Shown here: piece after piece, positions 27,055 through 35,864 of the stretch | Layout of the letters: each line of letters opens with the position of its first letter | Numbering within the stretch: position 1 is the first letter of the stretch | Assembly (NCBI RefSeq): GCF_019397265.1 | Contig: NZ_CP068985.1 | Span: 7,165,001 to 7,229,000, forward strand | Direction: 5' to 3' | Length of the DNA: 64,000 nucleotides | Source: Nonomuraea coxensis DSM 45129 | GTDB lineage: Bacteria > Actinomycetota > Actinomycetes > Streptosporangiales > Streptosporangiaceae | Notes under the pieces: generated by a model | The model's database searches: none | Told to the model about the DNA's origin: nothing | What the model saw: only the letters and a program-made list of their open reading frames with translations | Made by a program: the position numbers and the translations under genes

Positions 27055-28092
27055 TCACACCTTTCCGGCATACACGGCGACCGCGAGCCGGTTCCGCAGG
27101 CGATCGGCGACGACGGCCAGCGCCAGGACGGTCCCGGTGACGATCATTTGGTAGTAGGAGTTGATCTGCGCGAGGTTCATGCCGTTGGCGACGATCCCGA
27201 TGAACACGGCGCCCAGCACCGCGTCGGTGACCCGGCCGGAACCGCCGCGCAGGCTGACGCCTCCGATGACGGCCGCGGCGATCGTCTGGAGCGGCAGGGA
27301 CGCGCCGAGGTTCGCCTCCCCGGTCTCGATGCGCGCGGTGAGCAGCACCGCGCCGATGGCCGCGAGCCCGCCGGCCGCCACGTAGGCCAGGAGCAGGGTG
27401 CGGAACTCGCTGATCCCGGAGAGTTTGGCGGCTTTGGGGCTGGAACCGACCGAGTAGATGTGGCGGCCCGGGCGGGTCAGCGTCAGCAGTACCCAGAGGC
27501 CGACCGCGGCCAGGGCGGCGATCCAGATCGGGACGCCGATCCCGAGGATCTTGTTGAAGCCCAGCCAGTCGCTGAACTCCACCGGCAGCCCGGCGACGGG
27601 CACGCCCGAGGTGAGCATCAGCGCCAGCCCGGAGAACGCCGAGGCCGTGGCCAGCGTCATGATGAACGGGTTGATGTTCAGGGTCGCGATGCCCAGAGCG
27701 TTGACCAGCCCGCAGCCCATGCCGACGAGCAGGCCGACGCCGATGCCGACCAGGACCGCGGTCAGCGGGGAGGACGTCTCCCCCTGCGCGACCATGGCCA
27801 TCGCGCTGCTCACCGAGACCAGCGCGGTCACCGCGCCGATCGACAGGTCGAACCCGCCGGTCAGCAGCACGATGAACTGCCCCAGCGTGGCGATGACGAT
27901 GTAGGAGTTCTGCCGCAGCGCCGAGTGGATGTTCTCCACGGTCAGGAAACTGTCCGACATGCTGGCGAACACCACCAGCGCGACCAGGACCAGGACGGGC
28001 AGCACGCCGATCTTGACGAACGCCCGGGCGGCGAGCGAGATCATCAGGTTGCGTGGCCGCACGGGCGTGGCGGCCGGACTGCTGACGGTCAT
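27055..28092 (-). CDS. Ribose-type ABC importer permease (RbsC family)
   Basis: Polytopic membrane protein of 345 aa with about eight to ten hydrophobic segments. The family marks are VLLTGGFDLSIGAVTALVSV and GRHIYSVGSSPKAAKLSGIS, plus AAVIGGVSLRGGSGRV. Its ATG overlaps the ATPase stop (ATGA). RbsC-type importers normally carry sugars, but actinobacterial and proteobacterial members also serve other small molecules; the 5-oxoprolinase operon suggests a lactam or cyclic imide. Confidence 0.88.
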   Translation of the reverse strand: MTVSSPAATPVRPRNLMISLAARAFVKIGVLPVLVLVALVVFASMSDSFLTVENIHSALRQNSYIVIATLGQFIVLLTGGFDLSIGAVTALVSVSSAMAMVAQGETSSPLTAVLVGIGVGLLVGMGCGLVNALGIATLNINPFIMTLATASAFSGLALMLTSGVPVAGLPVEFSDWLGFNKILGIGVPIWIAALAAVGLWVLLTLTRPGRHIYSVGSSPKAAKLSGISEFRTLLLAYVAAGGLAAIGAVLLTARIETGEANLGASLPLQTIAAAVIGGVSLRGGSGRVTDAVLGAVFIGIVANGMNLAQINSYYQMIVTGTVLALAVVADRLRNRLAVAVYAGKV

Positions 28093-29606
28093 ACGTTGTC
28101 CTTCACTGCTGGTTCGCCCCAATGCATCATGTGGCGCAAGATCGTTTCCTCGTTGATGTCGGCTCCGGTCAGCTCCGCCGTGATCTGCCCGTGCGAGAAC
28201 ACGTACACGCGGTGGCACAGGTGGAGGATCTCCGGCAGTTCGGACGAGACGACCAGTACGGCGCCGCCCGCGCGGGCGAGCGCCACGATCTGTTCGTAGA
28301 TCGTCACCCGGGCACCGACGTCCACCCCGACGGTCGGCTCGTCCAGCAGGTACGTGGTGCACTCCCCGAGCAGGGCCCGTCCGAGCAGGCCCTTCTGCTG
28401 GTTGCCGCCGGAGTAGCTGGCCGCGAGACGCTCCGGGTCGTCCGGGGTCAGCCGCATCCTGCGCAGCATGTCACCCGCCACAGCGCGCTCCCGCGCCGGC
28501 CGCAGCAGCGGGCCGGCGGACATGGGCGCCCGGTGCAGCCAGGGCAGGGTGACGGTCTCCCGCAGCGGCCGTTCCAGGAACAGCCCCTCCTGCTTGCGGT
28601 CGCTGGGCAGGTAGACCACGCCGGACTTCATGACCACGGCGGGCTTGGCGCCGGTCAGGTCCTGCCCGGCGACGGTGACCGTGCCCGAGTCCACCCGCTC
28701 CAGGCCGAAACAGGCCCGAGCCGCCGTGGACTTGCCCGAGCCCATCAGCCCGGCGAAACCGACGATCTCCCCGGCGCGGAGCTCGAAACCGGCGTTCCGT
28801 ACCGAGCCGTCGTAGGTGGTGAGGCCGCGCGCGGTGAGCACCACGTCGGTGCCGGGGACGGGCAGTTCAGGGTAGAGGTCCTCGACCACCCGGCCGGTCA
28901 TCAGGGTGATCAGCTGCTCGTCCGGGGTGTCGCCGGGGACGGTGGTGATCAGGCGGCCGTCCCGCAGCACGGTCACCCGGTCCGCGAGCCGCCGGATCTC
29001 GGCCATCCGGTGGGTGATGTAGATGATCCCGATGCCCCGCCCGCGCGACTCCTCGACCAGGGCGAACAGCCGCTCGGCCTCCTCGTCGGTGAGTGAGGCG
29101 GTCGGCTCGTCCAGGATCAGCACGCTCAGTTCGGGCCGGAACGCCTTGGCGATCTCCACCATCTGCTGTTCGGCCCGGCTCAGCGTCTCCACAAGCCGGT
29201 CAGGGGCGATCCGGAAGTTGAACTCGTCCAGGCGCTCCTGCGCCAGTCTCCTGATCCGGCGCCGGTCGACGAAGCCGAACCTGCCCGGCTCGCTGCCCAT
29301 CACCAGGTTCTCCGCCACGGTCATCGTGGGCATCAGCGAGAACTCCTGGAACACCGCGCTGATGCCCAGCTCACGTGCGGCCGCGACGCCGGACAGTTCG
29401 ACGGCCCGGCCGCCGACCTCGATGGTCCCGCCATCCGGGTGCTGCGCCCCGGAGATGATGGAGATGAGGGTGGACTTCCCGGCGCCGTTCTCGCCGAAAA
29501 GCACGTGCACCTCACCGCGGCGGAGTTCGAAGTCCACCTGATCGAGCGCGGTGACGCCCGGGTACTTCTTGGTGAGCCCGCGGACCCGGAGCACAGGTTC
29601 GGTCAT
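28089..29606 (-). CDS. Ribose-type ABC importer ATPase with two cassettes (RbsA/MglA family)
   Basis: Fused double ABC ATPase, 505 aa. The first cassette has Walker A GENGAGKSTLISII and SVLILDEPTASLTDEEAERL. The second has GLMGSGKSTAARA, LGRALLGECTTYLLDEPTVG and GGNQQKGLLGRALL. The first signature is degenerate (LSRAEQQMVEIAKA), as usual in this family. ATG 29606 has AGAAAG 9 nt upstream; a TTG at 29615 is less likely. Confidence 0.92.
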   Translation of the reverse strand: MTEPVLRVRGLTKKYPGVTALDQVDFELRRGEVHVLFGENGAGKSTLISIISGAQHPDGGTIEVGGRAVELSGVAAARELGISAVFQEFSLMPTMTVAENLVMGSEPGRFGFVDRRRIRRLAQERLDEFNFRIAPDRLVETLSRAEQQMVEIAKAFRPELSVLILDEPTASLTDEEAERLFALVEESRGRGIGIIYITHRMAEIRRLADRVTVLRDGRLITTVPGDTPDEQLITLMTGRVVEDLYPELPVPGTDVVLTARGLTTYDGSVRNAGFELRAGEIVGFAGLMGSGKSTAARACFGLERVDSGTVTVAGQDLTGAKPAVVMKSGVVYLPSDRKQEGLFLERPLRETVTLPWLHRAPMSAGPLLRPARERAVAGDMLRRMRLTPDDPERLAASYSGGNQQKGLLGRALLGECTTYLLDEPTVGVDVGARVTIYEQIVALARAGGAVLVVSSELPEILHLCHRVYVFSHGQITAELTGADINEETILRHMMHWGEPAVKDNV

Positions 29607-29642
29607 CGGAGACAACTTTCTGGTGATGGAACGTTCCCGTCG

Positions 29643-30776
29643 TCAGCTGCCGGCCTTGACCTGGAACGTCGGGGACCAGCCGTCGGGGGCCAGCGTGGTG
29701 GACACGTCGAAGTCCTTCAGCGTGTCCTTGGTGACCATGACGAGCTCGGGCCCGACATGCTGCTGGAAGTCCTTCTTCTCCAGTGCGCGGATGGCCTGGT
29801 CGATGGCGATCCGGCCCTGGATGGCGGTGCTGTCGCTGGGCGCGGCCTGCACGGTTCCGCGCTCGATGCCGGTGTACGTGCCGGGGGTGAAGTAGTAACC
29901 GGCGACGCGGATCTTGTCGCTCAGGCCGCGGTCCCGCAGGATCGGCCCGGCCGCCTCGGCGGTGACCGCGGTGCCGACGATGTAGTTGACGTCGGGGTGC
30001 GCGGCGAGCACGTCCTCGATCAGCTTGCTCTGCGCGTCCTTACCGGTGTCGCCCCACTTGGTGTCGACGATCTCCACCGCGCTGCCGGCGACGGCGCCCT
30101 TGAAGCCACGCTCGCCGTCCTCGGACCAGCCGGCGCCCTTCGGACCGGGGAACCAGGCGACCTTGACCGGCTGACCGGCGGAGTCCTTGACCACCCATTC
30201 CGCAGCGATCTGGGCGAGATCGTGGAAGGAGACGAGCGACTTGGCGGTGACCTTGGGGCTGGACATGCCGTTGATGACGTCGATGACCGGCTTGCCCGTG
30301 GCGGCCAGCCGTTCGACCGTGCTGTTCAGCCCGTCGAGGGAGATGGCGCCGATGACCACGGCGTCCGCGCTCTGCGCGCAGTCCTCGACCTGCTGGATCT
30401 GCTTGTCGATGTTCTCGTAACCGCCGGCCTCGACCATCGTCATGTTGACGCCGGCCTCGCGCGCCTGCTCGGCCACGCCGTAGTTCAGGCCGAGCCAGTA
30501 CGCGTCCTTCATGTGCGGCACGGACACACAGATGTTCCAGGGCTTCTCGGCCTTGCCGACGGGGGTGTACTCGGCCTTGCTGCGCGCGCTGTCCATGGAC
30601 AGGTCGGCCCAGACGTCGACCTTGGCCGGGGCCCAGCTCTTCGCGGCCGCCGTGTTCTCGGCGGCCTGGCCGGTCGCCGAGCCCGAGTCGGCGGGGGTGG
30701 ACGAGCCACAGGCCGACAACGCCAGGGTGGCGGCCGCCGCGGTCGCGAGAACGGCGGAATGGCGTTTGAACTGCAC
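29643..30776 (-). CDS. ABC importer substrate-binding lipoprotein (periplasmic-binding type 1)
   Basis: Solute-binding lipoprotein of 377 aa. The signal peptide ends in the lipobox LSAC. The mature protein shows the RbsB/XylF fold: NICVSVPHMKDAYWLGLNYG, QQVEDCAQSADAVVIGAISL, then NYIVGTAVTAEAAGPILRDR. It resembles TorT/sugar-binding proteins. It is first gene of the nine-gene operon, with GTG 30776 preceded by GGGGAGAA. It is likely regulated through the inverted repeat at 30796-30812. Confidence 0.87.
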   Translation of the reverse strand: MQFKRHSAVLATAAAATLALSACGSSTPADSGSATGQAAENTAAAKSWAPAKVDVWADLSMDSARSKAEYTPVGKAEKPWNICVSVPHMKDAYWLGLNYGVAEQAREAGVNMTMVEAGGYENIDKQIQQVEDCAQSADAVVIGAISLDGLNSTVERLAATGKPVIDVINGMSSPKVTAKSLVSFHDLAQIAAEWVVKDSAGQPVKVAWFPGPKGAGWSEDGERGFKGAVAGSAVEIVDTKWGDTGKDAQSKLIEDVLAAHPDVNYIVGTAVTAEAAGPILRDRGLSDKIRVAGYYFTPGTYTGIERGTVQAAPSDSTAIQGRIAIDQAIRALEKKDFQQHVGPELVMVTKDTLKDFDVSTTLAPDGWSPTFQVKAGS

Positions 30777-30795
30777 GAATTTCTCCCCTCGTGGG

Positions 30796-30812
30796 GTTCC
30801 GGATACCGGAAC
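30796..30812. promoter_or_regulatory. Perfect inverted repeat ahead of the 5-oxoprolinase operon
   Basis: GTTCCGG-ATA-CCGGAAC has perfect 7-bp arms and a 3-bp spacer, 20 bp before the binding-protein start and just upstream of its ribosome site. The spacing and symmetry suit a dimeric regulator. The divergent PucR protein is the obvious candidate, but its site preference is not known to me. Confidence 0.6.
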
Positions 30813-30902
30813 TACGCAGGTCGGTGGGCTGGGTTGCAGTCAACATCCAGGCTCTTCGCAGCGTCTACGTGCGGCGTGGCCAAGCTCGAACGCCAGGTAC
30901 TG

Positions 30903-30912
30903 TGCAATTGCA
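30903..30912. promoter_or_regulatory. TGCAATTGCA palindrome ahead of the pucR-type gene
   Basis: A perfect 10-bp AT-centred palindrome in otherwise GC-rich DNA, 34 bp before the regulator start. It could be an operator or overlap the regulator's own promoter. It does not resemble the repeat at 30796, so two regulatory inputs may meet in this divergent region. Confidence 0.4.
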
Positions 30913-30945
30913 TAACGCGGGGCGACCATCGGGAGGAGTGGCCCC

Positions 30946-32439
30946 ATGGCATTGAGTTTGGATCAGCTCATGGCCGAGACCGTCCTGGAGCTCAGCCTGG
31001 CCACCCCCACCAGCCATGACCTGCTGAAGCGGGCGATCCGCTGGGTGGCGTCCACCGAACTCGTGGACCCCTCGCCGTTCCTGCGGGGTGGCGAGCTGCT
31101 GCTCACCACCGGCGCCTGCATCCAGGCCGATGATCAAGAAAGCTGGCAGAATTTCGTCCATCGGCTCAAGCGCAAAAGAGTCGCGGCCATCGGCTTCGGA
31201 TGCGGGCTGACCCACGCCGACGTACCCCGTGCCCTGGTGGAGAGCGCCACCGCGGTGGATCTGCCGGTGCTCAGCGTGCCGTATAACGTGCCATTCGTGC
31301 GGATCAGCGAGTTCGTGGCCGAAATGACGGTCGCAGACCGGTTCAAGGACATGGGCCGGGCGTCCAACCTCGCCGCCGAGCTGGCACAGCTCATGTCCAA
31401 CAGCGCGCCGCTGACGACCCTGCTCAGGCGGATCGCCAAGGAGATCGGCGGCGAGGCGGCCATCCTCGACATCGACGGCAAAGTGGTGTCGACGTGGCCT
31501 CTGCACCAGGAGTGGCAGATGGACCTCGTGCTGCAGGGACTGGCCACCAGCGGGACGACCGGATACCACGCGGTGCCGCTCGACCAGGCGGGCGCGCACG
31601 ACCACATGCTGGTCGGCCACACCGAGATGGCCGTGGAGAGCGTCCGGATGGCGATGAGCGCGGCCGCCACGCTGGTCGCCATCGACCTGACCCGCAGGTT
31701 GCAGGAGGAGCCGTCGAACGCGACGCGGATGGCCGCCGTGCTCGCCAGCCTGACCGACTGGACCACGCCCACTTCGACCCTGGTCCGGGCGCTGCGCGTG
31801 GCCGGCCTCAGGAGCGACGTGCCGACCGTCGTCCTGCTGGCCGCGCCGAAGCCCGCGTTCTCCGCCGGATACTCGTTGCGCCTGCGCCTGGCCGTGGAGC
31901 AGGTGCTGCCCGTGGTGCGCTCCGTGCGCAGCGGCGAACTGCTGGTACTGCTGGCCCAGGGCGGCACCGGCGACACCGCCGGCGAGGTCCTCGAGGTGCT
32001 GCGCCGGGAGATGCCTGGCCGGGCGATCGTGGTGGCCGGGCCGGCCAGGGACGCCGAGGAGATCCGCATGGTGCTCGCCTCGGCCCGAGCGATGATCACA
32101 GACGAGCTGGCCCGACCTCAGCGTTCCCGCCCGTTCGACCTGACCTCGATCGTGGCCGCGGCCGCCGGGCGGGGCGGCCAGCATGCCGCGCGGGAGGTGC
32201 TCCGACCACTGATCGACCACGACTCCAAGTCCGACGGCCAGCTGATGCACACCCTGAGTACCTACCTGCGGCTGGACGCCAGGCAGCACGCGACGGCCGA
32301 AGCCCTGCACGTGCACCGCAACACGCTGCGGTACCGGCTGGCCCAGATCGGCAAGCTCCTCGAAGCGGACCTGGACAGCCTGGACACCCTGGTGATCTGC
32401 AACCTGGCTTTCCGGCTGTACGACGCGGCCGGCCACTGA
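30946..32439 (+). CDS. PucR-family transcriptional regulator
   Basis: Regulator of 497 aa. The N-terminal PucR ligand-sensing domain is visible in DPSPFLRGGELLLTTGACIQ and in SATAVDLPVLSVPYNVPFVR. A central GAF/GGDEF-like CdaR region follows. The C-terminal HTH_30 reads LSTYLRLDARQHATAEALHV then HRNTLRYRLAQIGKLLEADL. PucR regulators sense purine/allantoin or other nitrogen compounds. Divergent placement from the oxoprolinase operon makes it the likely activator. ATG 30946 follows GGGAGGAG. Confidence 0.9.
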   Translation: MALSLDQLMAETVLELSLATPTSHDLLKRAIRWVASTELVDPSPFLRGGELLLTTGACIQADDQESWQNFVHRLKRKRVAAIGFGCGLTHADVPRALVESATAVDLPVLSVPYNVPFVRISEFVAEMTVADRFKDMGRASNLAAELAQLMSNSAPLTTLLRRIAKEIGGEAAILDIDGKVVSTWPLHQEWQMDLVLQGLATSGTTGYHAVPLDQAGAHDHMLVGHTEMAVESVRMAMSAAATLVAIDLTRRLQEEPSNATRMAAVLASLTDWTTPTSTLVRALRVAGLRSDVPTVVLLAAPKPAFSAGYSLRLRLAVEQVLPVVRSVRSGELLVLLAQGGTGDTAGEVLEVLRREMPGRAIVVAGPARDAEEIRMVLASARAMITDELARPQRSRPFDLTSIVAAAAGRGGQHAAREVLRPLIDHDSKSDGQLMHTLSTYLRLDARQHATAEALHVHRNTLRYRLAQIGKLLEADLDSLDTLVICNLAFRLYDAAGH

Positions 32440-32441
32440 CG

Positions 32442-32589
32442 GCCGTTCCCGGCTTCCGAACTGCCGCTCCGACCTGGGGAAACGCGGCTGCGGGCATTCC
32501 GCGTATGTTCCGCGAGCAGTGGCACAGGGCTGCTTTCGGCGGCCGCCCGCTGCCTACGGGCCAACCGGGACGATCGTGCAAAAGACCAG
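32442..32589 (+). repeat. Isolated copy of the AICE integrase-downstream (att-arm) sequence
   Basis: About 148 bp starting 3 bp after the pucR stop match 41137-41284, the sequence between the remnant integrase and its att core, at roughly nine bases in ten by eye. The longest shared block covers ATTCCGCGTATGTTCCGCGA and the following GCAGTGGCACAGGGCTGCTT. The match breaks off inside AAAAGACCAG, exactly where the terminator stem begins at the other copy, so no tRNA/att core follows. It marks a lost or misplaced element end. Confidence 0.8.
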
Positions 32590-32940
32590 AGGTTGTCACT
32601 TCAGAGGGCGGTTCGCGAGTTGATGTCCCTTTGATCGCTTGCACTGCATGAGGAGGGCTGGTCACGGGCTCGTTGCCGGGCTACGGACGCGGCTGGGCGA
32701 ACAATCCCGAGGAGGCCGTTGAGCCGGTCTCGTCGGGAGTCCTTGATGTCGGCGTCGACCGGATCGGGTAGCGCCCGCAGCGGGCCGGCCTGCAGCCCTG
32801 CGCTGGTCTATGTTCTCTTCCCCCGGCTGAGTCCCGGCAGGCTGCGACAGTACCGGAACGACGGCTCCGGGGGTATCCGTGATCAAAACGTTCACCTCCT
32901 CGCATGGACTAAAACATGAACAATGCTCTACTTTCCGCGT
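32590..32940. other. Gap without a recognisable gene
   Basis: About 350 bp between the repeat copy and the beta-helix gene. Short open frames exist on the minus strand, but none has a start with a ribosome site or a recognisable domain. It may be decayed element DNA. The last 60 bp, A/T-richer with GATCAAAACG, must contain the promoter of the next operon. Confidence 0.5.
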
Positions 32941-35031
32941 ATGTCGCTGCTGCGAAAATTGTCGGTCACCGTCCTGCTCGCCCTGGCGTGCCTGTTACCC
33001 GCCGCCCCTGCCCTCGCACATGAGGAGCGGCCCGTCTCGTTCCCCGACGGCACGGGAAGCGTGCCGGTCTACCGGACCACAGGTCCCGAGCTGCTGGTGT
33101 GCAAGACCGACCGGGCGGACTTCGACAAGCGCGTGGCCACCTTCCCCGCCGCGCTCAAGGAACAGAACCTGCGGCTGTTCGAACGCTGCCAGAAGGACGG
33201 CTTCCGCCACCTGCAGGAAGCGGTGGACCAGGTCAAGGGTCCCGGCTACAACATCAAGATCCTGCCCGGGCTGTACCAGGAGGAGCCCAGCCTGCCCGAG
33301 CCCACCGGGGCGTGCGCGAACCTCCCCGCCCGCCTCTCGTCGTTCGGCTACCAGATCCTCTCCTTCGAACAGCAGCAGAAGTGCCCGCACAACCAGAACC
33401 TGGTCGCCATCCTCGGCATCAAGGACCTGCAGATCGAAGGCACCGGCGCCACCCCGCGCGACGTGATCGTGGACGCCCAGTACAAGAAGCTGAACGCGAT
33501 CCGCGCCGACATGGCCAACGGCATCTACTTCCGTAACTTCACCGCACAGCGCACAACGTTCAACTCGTTGTACATCCTGGCCACCGACGGCTTCGTCATC
33601 GACCGCATGCTCACCCGCTGGAACGACGAGTACGGCTTCCTGACCTTCGCCTCCGACCACGGCCTCTACACCGACTGCGAGTCGCACGGCAACGGCGACA
33701 GCGGCATCTACCCCGGCAGCGCCTCGGACATCAACGCCGGCCGCAGCCATGACGTGCCCCGATATTCGATCGAGATCCGCGGCTGCAAGAGCTACCAGAA
33801 CATGGTCGGCTACTCGGGCACCGCGGGCAACTCGGTCTGGGCGCACGACAACGAGTTCTTCGACAACATGGCCGGCGCCTCCATGGACAGCCTCTTCCCC
33901 GACCACCCCGGACTGCCGCAGAACCACGCCAAGTTCGAGAAGAACAAGATTTACAACAACAACAAGAACTACTACAACCACGTACGCGACGGCACCTGCG
34001 CCAAGCCCGCCGGTCAGCGCGGCTACGAGAGCGGCGTGGTCTGTCCGCAGATCGGAGTCGCCCCGGGCACCGGCATCCTGACCGCGGGCGGCAACTTCAA
34101 CGTGTACCGCGACAACTGGATCTACGGGCACGACAGGACGGCGTTCATGCTGCTGTGGGCTCCGGCGTTCCTGCGCGGCGAGGAGGCCCTGGACAAACAG
34201 GCCGATACCTCGCACGACAACTTCTACGGCGGCAACCGGCTCGGCGTCGCTCCCGACGGCTCGGTCCGGCCCAACGCCACCGACGTCATCTGGGACGGCC
34301 AGGGCAGTGGCAACTGCTGGGACACCCAAGGGCCGACCAGCCCCTACGTGGTGCCGGGCTGCGGCGGCAAGCCGGGCGAGCTCGCCGGAGCCGGGTCGCA
34401 CCGGCTCGTCGGTGAGCCCGCCAAGCTGGCGCACGGGCTGGTCTGCGCGGAGTACAACGTCGTCGAGCGGCGGTTGCCCGCCGGCTGCGACTGGTTCGGC
34501 TCGTCCGGGCTCGCGCGGGTAGAGGTGCAGCTCACGCTGGGCACGTCGGTGTTCATCGGGCTGATCGTGGCCCTGCTGTGGTGGCGCCGCCTGCGTACCG
34601 CACCCGCCGCGGCCGCCTCCGGGGCCGGTGCCGACGCTGCGGGCGCACCGCGCGCGGGCAGGCTCGGGGCGGTGTCGGCGGTGCTCGCGCTGGCGGGCCT
34701 GGCGCTCGACGTAGTAGGCGCGGCTTACGACCACACGCTGCTGCCCGCCGCGGCCCTGCTGTTGCTGGGCGGGGGCCTGACCGGCATGGGGCTGGCGCTG
34801 CGCCGCGAGTACCGCTTCTTCGGCGGCGCGACCATCGTGCTCGGCGCGCTGACGCTGCTGGACGCCGTGGACAAGTCGCTGCTGCTGATCCCGTGGCTGC
34901 CGCTCAGCCCGGCCTGGCTGCGCGGGCTGTTCGCGATCGTCTGGGTGCTCTGGGCCGTCGTACGCCTGGCGCCGCGCCCCCGTACGACGCCCGTCCCCGA
35001 GTCCACGTCCCCCGCCGAGGCCCCCGCATGA
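32941..35031 (+). CDS. Secreted/membrane-anchored parallel beta-helix protein
   Basis: Protein of 696 aa with a signal peptide (MSLLRKLSVTVLLALACLLP, cut near ALA-HEE). About 480 extracellular residues form right-handed beta-helix repeats with Asn ladders (GIYFRNFTAQRTTFNSLYIL; EIRGCKSYQNMVGYSGTAGN; NSVWAHDNEFFDNMAGASMD; KNKIYNNNKNYYNH). The helix resembles NosD/pectate-lyase-like folds. The C-terminal 200 residues carry about five hydrophobic segments. ATG 32923 is an alternative start; neither has a ribosome site. Its stop overlaps the next ATG. Function is not established; NosD-type beta-helices assist copper delivery, and the two partners here are also compatible with metal handling (inference). 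Confidence 0.7.
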   Translation: MSLLRKLSVTVLLALACLLPAAPALAHEERPVSFPDGTGSVPVYRTTGPELLVCKTDRADFDKRVATFPAALKEQNLRLFERCQKDGFRHLQEAVDQVKGPGYNIKILPGLYQEEPSLPEPTGACANLPARLSSFGYQILSFEQQQKCPHNQNLVAILGIKDLQIEGTGATPRDVIVDAQYKKLNAIRADMANGIYFRNFTAQRTTFNSLYILATDGFVIDRMLTRWNDEYGFLTFASDHGLYTDCESHGNGDSGIYPGSASDINAGRSHDVPRYSIEIRGCKSYQNMVGYSGTAGNSVWAHDNEFFDNMAGASMDSLFPDHPGLPQNHAKFEKNKIYNNNKNYYNHVRDGTCAKPAGQRGYESGVVCPQIGVAPGTGILTAGGNFNVYRDNWIYGHDRTAFMLLWAPAFLRGEEALDKQADTSHDNFYGGNRLGVAPDGSVRPNATDVIWDGQGSGNCWDTQGPTSPYVVPGCGGKPGELAGAGSHRLVGEPAKLAHGLVCAEYNVVERRLPAGCDWFGSSGLARVEVQLTLGTSVFIGLIVALLWWRRLRTAPAAAASGAGADAAGAPRAGRLGAVSAVLALAGLALDVVGAAYDHTLLPAAALLLLGGGLTGMGLALRREYRFFGGATIVLGALTLLDAVDKSLLLIPWLPLSPAWLRGLFAIVWVLWAVVRLAPRPRTTPVPESTSPAEAPA

Positions 35032-35864
35032 GACGTCCCCACCCGTACAGGCTGATGATCGGCACGGCCGCCGCGGTGCTGCTGCTCGGCGCGTGCGGCC
35101 AGCCGGTGACCACCCACCACCGGCCCGGCACCGACCACGCGCCCGCGACCGCGGCGGCCGGCACGCCGCACGTCCACGGCGACCATCAGACCAGAGACGT
35201 GCCCGCCACCGAAGCCCCCTCGGTACGGCTGGAGATGCGCCCCGACAGCGAATCGGGCTGGAACCTGCACCTGGTCACCGACCGGTTCACCTTCACCCCC
35301 GACAGCGTCGGCGGCGCCGCGCTGCCCGGAACCGGACACGCCCACCTGTACCTGGACGGCAAGAAAATCGCCCGTCTGTACGCGCCGTGGCACCACCTGG
35401 CGGCCGAAGCCGTCCCCGCGGGCACGCACACGCTGACCGTGCGGCTCAGCGCGGACGACCACACGCTCTGGTCGTCCGCGGGCAAGCCGGTGGAGAGCTC
35501 GGCCACGATCGAAGGCCCCCAACAGGCCGCCAAGGGGACCGCGACCGCCGCCACCCCGGCCATCCCGGACACGCCGACCACGCAGGGGACAGCCGCCAGC
35601 CGACCGACGCGCATCGACGTGCGGATCAGTGGCCGCACCGTGACCCCGCCACCCGGCCGCGTCGAGATCGAGGAGGGCGCCAAGGTACGCCTGGAGGTCA
35701 CCGCCGACCGGACCGACACCGTCCACGTGCACGGCTTCGATCTGGAACGCCCTCTCACCCCGGGCATCCCGGCGGTCATCGAGTTCACCGCGGACCGCAG
35801 CGGGCTGTTCGAGGTGGAGACGCACGAGTCCGGCCTCGTCCTGACCCAGCTCGTGGTGCGATGA
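35028..35864 (+). CDS. His-rich lipoprotein with cupredoxin-like C-terminal domain
   Basis: Lipoprotein of 278 aa with the lipobox LLGAC. A His-rich stretch follows (TTHHRPGTDHAP, PHVHGDHQ), then a domain with GTGHAHLYLDGKKIARLY and APWHHLAAEAVPAGTHTLTV, seen in predicted surface metal-handling proteins. The C-terminal 95 residues resemble a cupredoxin-type beta-sandwich (TDTVHVHGFDLERPLTPGIP; VETHESGLVLTQLVV). Two His are there, but the Cys and Met ligands of true blue-copper proteins are missing. It overlaps both neighbours by 4 bp, so all three proteins are made together. Confidence 0.68.
   Translation: MRRPHPYRLMIGTAAAVLLLGACGQPVTTHHRPGTDHAPATAAAGTPHVHGDHQTRDVPATEAPSVRLEMRPDSESGWNLHLVTDRFTFTPDSVGGAALPGTGHAHLYLDGKKIARLYAPWHHLAAEAVPAGTHTLTVRLSADDHTLWSSAGKPVESSATIEGPQQAAKGTATAATPAIPDTPTTQGTAASRPTRIDVRISGRTVTPPPGRVEIEEGAKVRLEVTADRTDTVHVHGFDLERPLTPGIPAVIEFTADRSGLFEVETHESGLVLTQLVVR

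Noticed and set aside
32995..34734. 579-codon minus-strand frame
   Set aside because: Antisense of the beta-helix gene; no protein features.
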